The notes under the pieces: model-generated | Database searches by the model: none | Told to the model about the DNA's origin: nothing | What the model saw: the letters and a program-made list of their open reading frames with translations, nothing else | Program-made: the position numbers and the translations under genes | NCBI GenBank assembly: GCA_030621455.1 | Contig: JAUXHQ010000056.1 | Span: forward strand, 1 to 8,686 | Direction: 5' to 3' | Length of the DNA: 8,686 bases | Source of the DNA: Deltaproteobacteria bacterium | Lineage (GTDB): Bacteria; Desulfobacterota; UBA8473 | Part shown: positions 6,430-8,686 of the stretch, piece after piece | Layout: each line of letters begins with the position of its first letter | Position numbering within the stretch: position 1 is the first letter of the stretch

Positions 6430-6621
6430 ATGGGTGTAACGAATGGAAAAAAGATCAACTGTTTTAACTGCGAGCATTTTTATATCACATGGGACAGAGC
6501 GTTTCCATACGGATGTAAGGGGTTCGCTATGAAGTCGAGGCGACTGCCTTCTCTCGACGTTATGGCAAATTCAGGTAAACCATGTCTGCTCTTTGAAAAA
6601 AAGGCCCATAAAGACCGGTAG
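6430..6621 (+). CDS. Small four-cysteine protein, putative metal-binding
   Basis: A 63-aa protein that begins at the base after the ybgC stop (TAA then ATG), so translation is probably coupled; GAGAG lies just upstream. The cysteines are C11, C14, C29 and C52 in the pattern CFNCEHFYITWD..FPYGCKGF...KSR.LPS...SGKPCLLFE. This resembles short deltaproteobacterial proteins that are, as I recall, often labelled 'uracil-DNA glycosylase'. No glycosylase motif is present and the length is far too short for that fold. Four cysteines, His 16, and conserved-looking aromatic and Gly/Pro residues suggest a zinc or Fe-S binding knuckle. No signal peptide or membrane segment is seen. Function unknown. Confidence 0.8.
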   Translation: MGVTNGKKINCFNCEHFYITWDRAFPYGCKGFAMKSRRLPSLDVMANSGKPCLLFEKKAHKDR

Positions 6622-6658
6622 GAAAGGGATAGATAAATTCCCTTCTCCCTCCCCTCGG

Positions 6659-6698
6659 AGGGGTATCTGCCCCGTTTACCGGCGGGGCAGATACCCCT
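6659..6698. terminator. Perfect 16-bp hairpin between convergent genes (likely bidirectional terminator)
   Basis: AGGGGTATCTGCCCCG (6659-6674) and its exact complement (6683-6698) enclose an 8-nt loop. It lies 37 nt after the small-protein stop and 6 nt after the acyl-CoA dehydrogenase stop on the other strand. On the plus strand only TTT follows, and on the minus strand there is no T-run, so it is not a classical intrinsic terminator. A competing short hairpin CCCCTC/GAGGGG (6651-6656 / 6658-6663) overlaps its left arm. It may also be a copy of a dispersed palindromic element. Confidence 0.55.
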
Positions 6699-6704
6699 TT
6701 AAGG

Positions 6705-7859
6705 TTATCTCCTCAGAAAGAGGGGATCATAATCCTCCAGCTCAACGGCAACCCTCTCTCTATGAAAACCGGTCCCCCCCAGTGCAAACTCGAATGCCTT
6801 GGTGCGGCGATAGTATAGTCCCAGATCGAGCTCCTCGGTGAACCCTATGGCCCCATGAACTTTTATTGCTTCGGTACATGTTCGCTGATAGATCTCGTTA
6901 GCTTTGGCCTTGGCCATGGAAATCACCATATTGGACGGCGAACCCTCGGTAACTTGCCACCCTGCCTCATAGACGAGATACCTGAACGCTTGACAATCGA
7001 TAAACATATTGGCCAATTTGAACTGGATCGCCTGGTATGAGCCAATGGGTTTATCAAATTGGACCCTCTCTTTGGCATATTCGTTTGCCATGTCGAGGGC
7101 TACCTGGGCTCCTCCCAGCATCTCCGCAGATTTGAGGACACTCCCCCTTTGAAGGATGAATTCCACTACTTCCCAACCGTTATCTATATCCCCCAGCACA
7201 TTATCTTTAGGGACCCTGACATTGTCGAACCTCACCTCGCACTGCTTGTCATGGGCTGTTGTCGGGATTATCTCCGTATTTATCCCAGGGCTTTTCCCAT
7301 CCACTATGAATAGGGTTATCCCCTCTTCCGGGTTTTCCTTTCTATCTGTCCTGGCTGCCACCAGAAGGCAGTCAGCTACATGGGCATACGGTACGAATAA
7401 CTTGGTGCCATCGAGAATGTAATCGTCCTGCAGGGTTGCCCGGAGTTCAACCCCTGAAGCGTCATGTGTAGCCGATGGTTCTGTAAGGGCGAAGGTCCAT
7501 ACCTCCTCGCCTCCGGCTATCTTGGGAAGGATCTTCTCCTTTTGTTCAGTGGTGCCATACTCGAGTATCGGTAGAGAACAGAGGGCCACCGTGGGAAAGA
7601 ACGGCAGCAGGAAGCAGGCCCGGCCCATTTCCTCAAAAAGAACGACAAGGTCCAAAAACTCACCGCCAACCCCATTGTACTCCTCAGGTATAATCCATCC
7701 CTGCCAGCCAAGTTTTGCCATCTCTTTCCATATCTCATCCCTGAACCCTGTCGGGTCTTGCTCCAACTCCCGCACCACGGTCCTGGGGTAATATCTTGTC
7801 ATGAATTCTCTGGCAGTCTTCTTCAAAATATCTTGGATTTCATTGAAATCAAACTCCAT
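6705..7859 (-). CDS. Acyl-CoA dehydrogenase family protein (probable non-catalytic or small subunit of a heteromeric enzyme)
   Basis: A 384-aa flavoprotein-family member with the three expected parts: an N-terminal helical domain, a middle beta domain beginning at FALTEPSATHDASGVELRA (about 123-141), and a C-terminal helical domain with YAKERVQFDKPIGSYQAIQ (261-279), HGAIGFTEE (335-343) and FALGGTGFHRERVAVEL (358-374). The Arg and Gln that usually contact FAD in the RxQF...Q motif are present. The two known catalytic-Glu positions are not glutamate: Gln 237 stands where isovaleryl- and long-chain enzymes have Glu (LQRGSV), and Gly stands before the GT near 362. It follows the next acyl-CoA dehydrogenase gene by 14 nt, so the two probably form a complex. 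The start is ATG 7859 with GAGGGGGG six bases upstream; a TTG at 7877 is less likely. The substrate is unknown. Confidence 0.85.
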   Translation of the reverse strand: MEFDFNEIQDILKKTAREFMTRYYPRTVVRELEQDPTGFRDEIWKEMAKLGWQGWIIPEEYNGVGGEFLDLVVLFEEMGRACFLLPFFPTVALCSLPILEYGTTEQKEKILPKIAGGEEVWTFALTEPSATHDASGVELRATLQDDYILDGTKLFVPYAHVADCLLVAARTDRKENPEEGITLFIVDGKSPGINTEIIPTTAHDKQCEVRFDNVRVPKDNVLGDIDNGWEVVEFILQRGSVLKSAEMLGGAQVALDMANEYAKERVQFDKPIGSYQAIQFKLANMFIDCQAFRYLVYEAGWQVTEGSPSNMVISMAKAKANEIYQRTCTEAIKVHGAIGFTEELDLGLYYRRTKAFEFALGGTGFHRERVAVELEDYDPLFLRR

Positions 7860-7873
7860 CTTACACCCCCCTC

Positions 7874-8686
7874 TCAATATGACTTGGGTAATCCCAGTCC
7901 GAATTGCCCCACTATGTTCAACGCAACCTCATCTGTCCCGGCAGCGAATAGTATTCCGGGAAAAAGCCAATACAGGCTCTCGATGTGTGCATTGAGTTTG
8001 GTCCATTTAGAATTGCGATGCAATGGGTCTATTTGAGAGTATCCCCCCAGCATCTCCGTTCCGACAGTAGCCAACCGTTCCAGTATACAGGTATGGAACA
8101 CCTTGTCCCGCGATGGTTCATAAATCGGGACAATCCCTTTACTCATCTTCCAGACCGTTTCATAGGCAAGTAACCGCTGCGTCTCGACTGTGACAGCCAG
8201 GTCCGTCAGCTTGTTGCGAATATCCGATCCTTGAAAAAGGCCATTTTCCCTCGCGTAGTGGATGAGCTCATCCAAGATCCTCTTATTATATCCAAAACCT
8301 CTGGCGCCGATACTTCCCCTTTCAAAGCCCAGCGCATGCATCAATTGAGACCACCCGTTGTTCTCTTTCCCCACCAGGTTGGCCGCCGGGATCCTTGCAT
8401 TATCAAAGAAGACTTCATTGAACACGTGGTATCCGGCGTAATTCATAAGGGGTCTCACAGTGACGCCCTCGGTCTTCAAGTCCAGGAGAAACAGGCTCAT
8501 CCCCTGGTGCTTCTTTTCGACGTTGACATCCGTCTTAACGGCAAGCCAGCACCATCTTGCCCTGTGAGCGGCGCTGGTCCATATCTTCTGTCCATTAACC
8601 ACATAGTCGTCTCCATCTCTCACCGCACGGGTCCGAAGGTTGGCAACGTCACTGCCCGCATTCGGTTCACTGTATGCTGTACACCA
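7874..8686 (-). CDS. Acyl-CoA dehydrogenase, 5' end outside the window (probable catalytic subunit)
   Basis: The frame is open to the right edge, so only the last 270 residues are visible; the N-terminal helical domain is missing. The visible part starts with YSEPNAGSDVANLRTRA, the FAD/substrate loop of the family. It continues with VNGQKIWTSAAH, NEVFFDNARIPAANLVG, and LMHALGFERGSIGARG, where Glu about 122 residues in matches the isovaleryl/long-chain catalytic Glu position. The usual Glu before GT near the end is Ala (FAAGTDEVALNIV), followed by the GLGLPKSY tail. The canonical RxQF...Q FAD-contact motif is replaced by ARENGLFQGSDIRNKL, typical of large subunits in heteromeric acyl-CoA dehydrogenases such as those of steroid or pimeloyl-CoA degradation. 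A GTG at 8623 is internal and not a start. Confidence 0.88.
   Translation of the reverse strand, partial: WCTAYSEPNAGSDVANLRTRAVRDGDDYVVNGQKIWTSAAHRARWCWLAVKTDVNVEKKHQGMSLFLLDLKTEGVTVRPLMNYAGYHVFNEVFFDNARIPAANLVGKENNGWSQLMHALGFERGSIGARGFGYNKRILDELIHYARENGLFQGSDIRNKLTDLAVTVETQRLLAYETVWKMSKGIVPIYEPSRDKVFHTCILERLATVGTEMLGGYSQIDPLHRNSKWTKLNAHIESLYWLFPGILFAAGTDEVALNIVGQFGLGLPKSY

Noticed and set aside
6430..6621. Uracil-DNA glycosylase identity for the small cysteine protein
   Set aside because: At 63 residues it is far too short and has none of the glycosylase active-site motifs; the label would be an inherited misannotation.
7517..7738. Arginine-rich 73-codon frame on the minus strand inside the acyl-CoA dehydrogenase gene
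   Set aside because: It is an alternative frame of a full-length enzyme gene with biased composition and no domain.
7874..8623. GTG at 8623 as the start of the upstream acyl-CoA dehydrogenase
   Set aside because: The frame continues to the window edge and encodes the conserved YSEPNAGSD loop upstream of that GTG, so it is internal.

Overview
The window looks like chromosomal DNA of an anaerobic bacterium, most likely a Desulfobacterota (sulfate-reducing or syntrophic 'deltaproteobacterial') lineage. The main evidence is a heme operon of the siroheme-dependent (Ahb) type, which is typical of sulfate reducers, methanogens and some relatives. A secreted DUF2914 protein, a short four-cysteine protein and a pair of adjacent acyl-CoA dehydrogenases fit the same group. 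The assignment is inferred from gene content; no rRNA or other phylogenetic marker is present.

Left edge (1-288): no confident gene. An open frame runs in from the edge and stops at 147. It is followed by an imperfect 24-bp inverted repeat (163-186 / 279-302) enclosing short tandem repeats. The right arm contains the stop codon of ahbD.

Heme block (289-5672, all on the minus strand, so transcribed right to left): promoter -> DUF2914 secreted protein -> a possible 10-codon mini-cistron -> fused uroporphyrinogen-III C-methyltransferase/synthase (cobA/hemD) -> ahbC -> hemB -> ahbD. HemB makes porphobilinogen. The HemD half closes the tetrapyrrole to uroporphyrinogen III, and the CobA half methylates it to precorrin-2. 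After siroheme formation and decarboxylation by enzymes not encoded here (HemC, a SirC-type dehydrogenase/chelatase, AhbA/AhbB), AhbC and AhbD convert didecarboxysiroheme via Fe-coproporphyrin III to heme b. Three of these genes use GTG or TTG starts, and two of the junctions overlap.

Divergent intergenic region (5673-6045): a strong sigma70-like promoter faces the heme operon. Further right are two perfect DnaA boxes and one near-perfect box around an A+T-rich core. The cluster could be a replication-origin-like element or a DnaA-responsive control region; this is the most interesting non-coding signal in the window.

Right half: a YbgC-type hotdog thioesterase is followed directly by a 63-residue four-cysteine protein (plus strand). 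A perfect 16-bp GC-rich hairpin separates them from two convergent acyl-CoA dehydrogenase genes (minus strand), the second of which runs off the right edge. Sequence comparison suggests these two are unequal subunits of a heteromeric enzyme, with the catalytic glutamate retained in only one. I found no CRISPR array, transposase, tRNA or rRNA, and no clearly novel multi-gene defence-like system.
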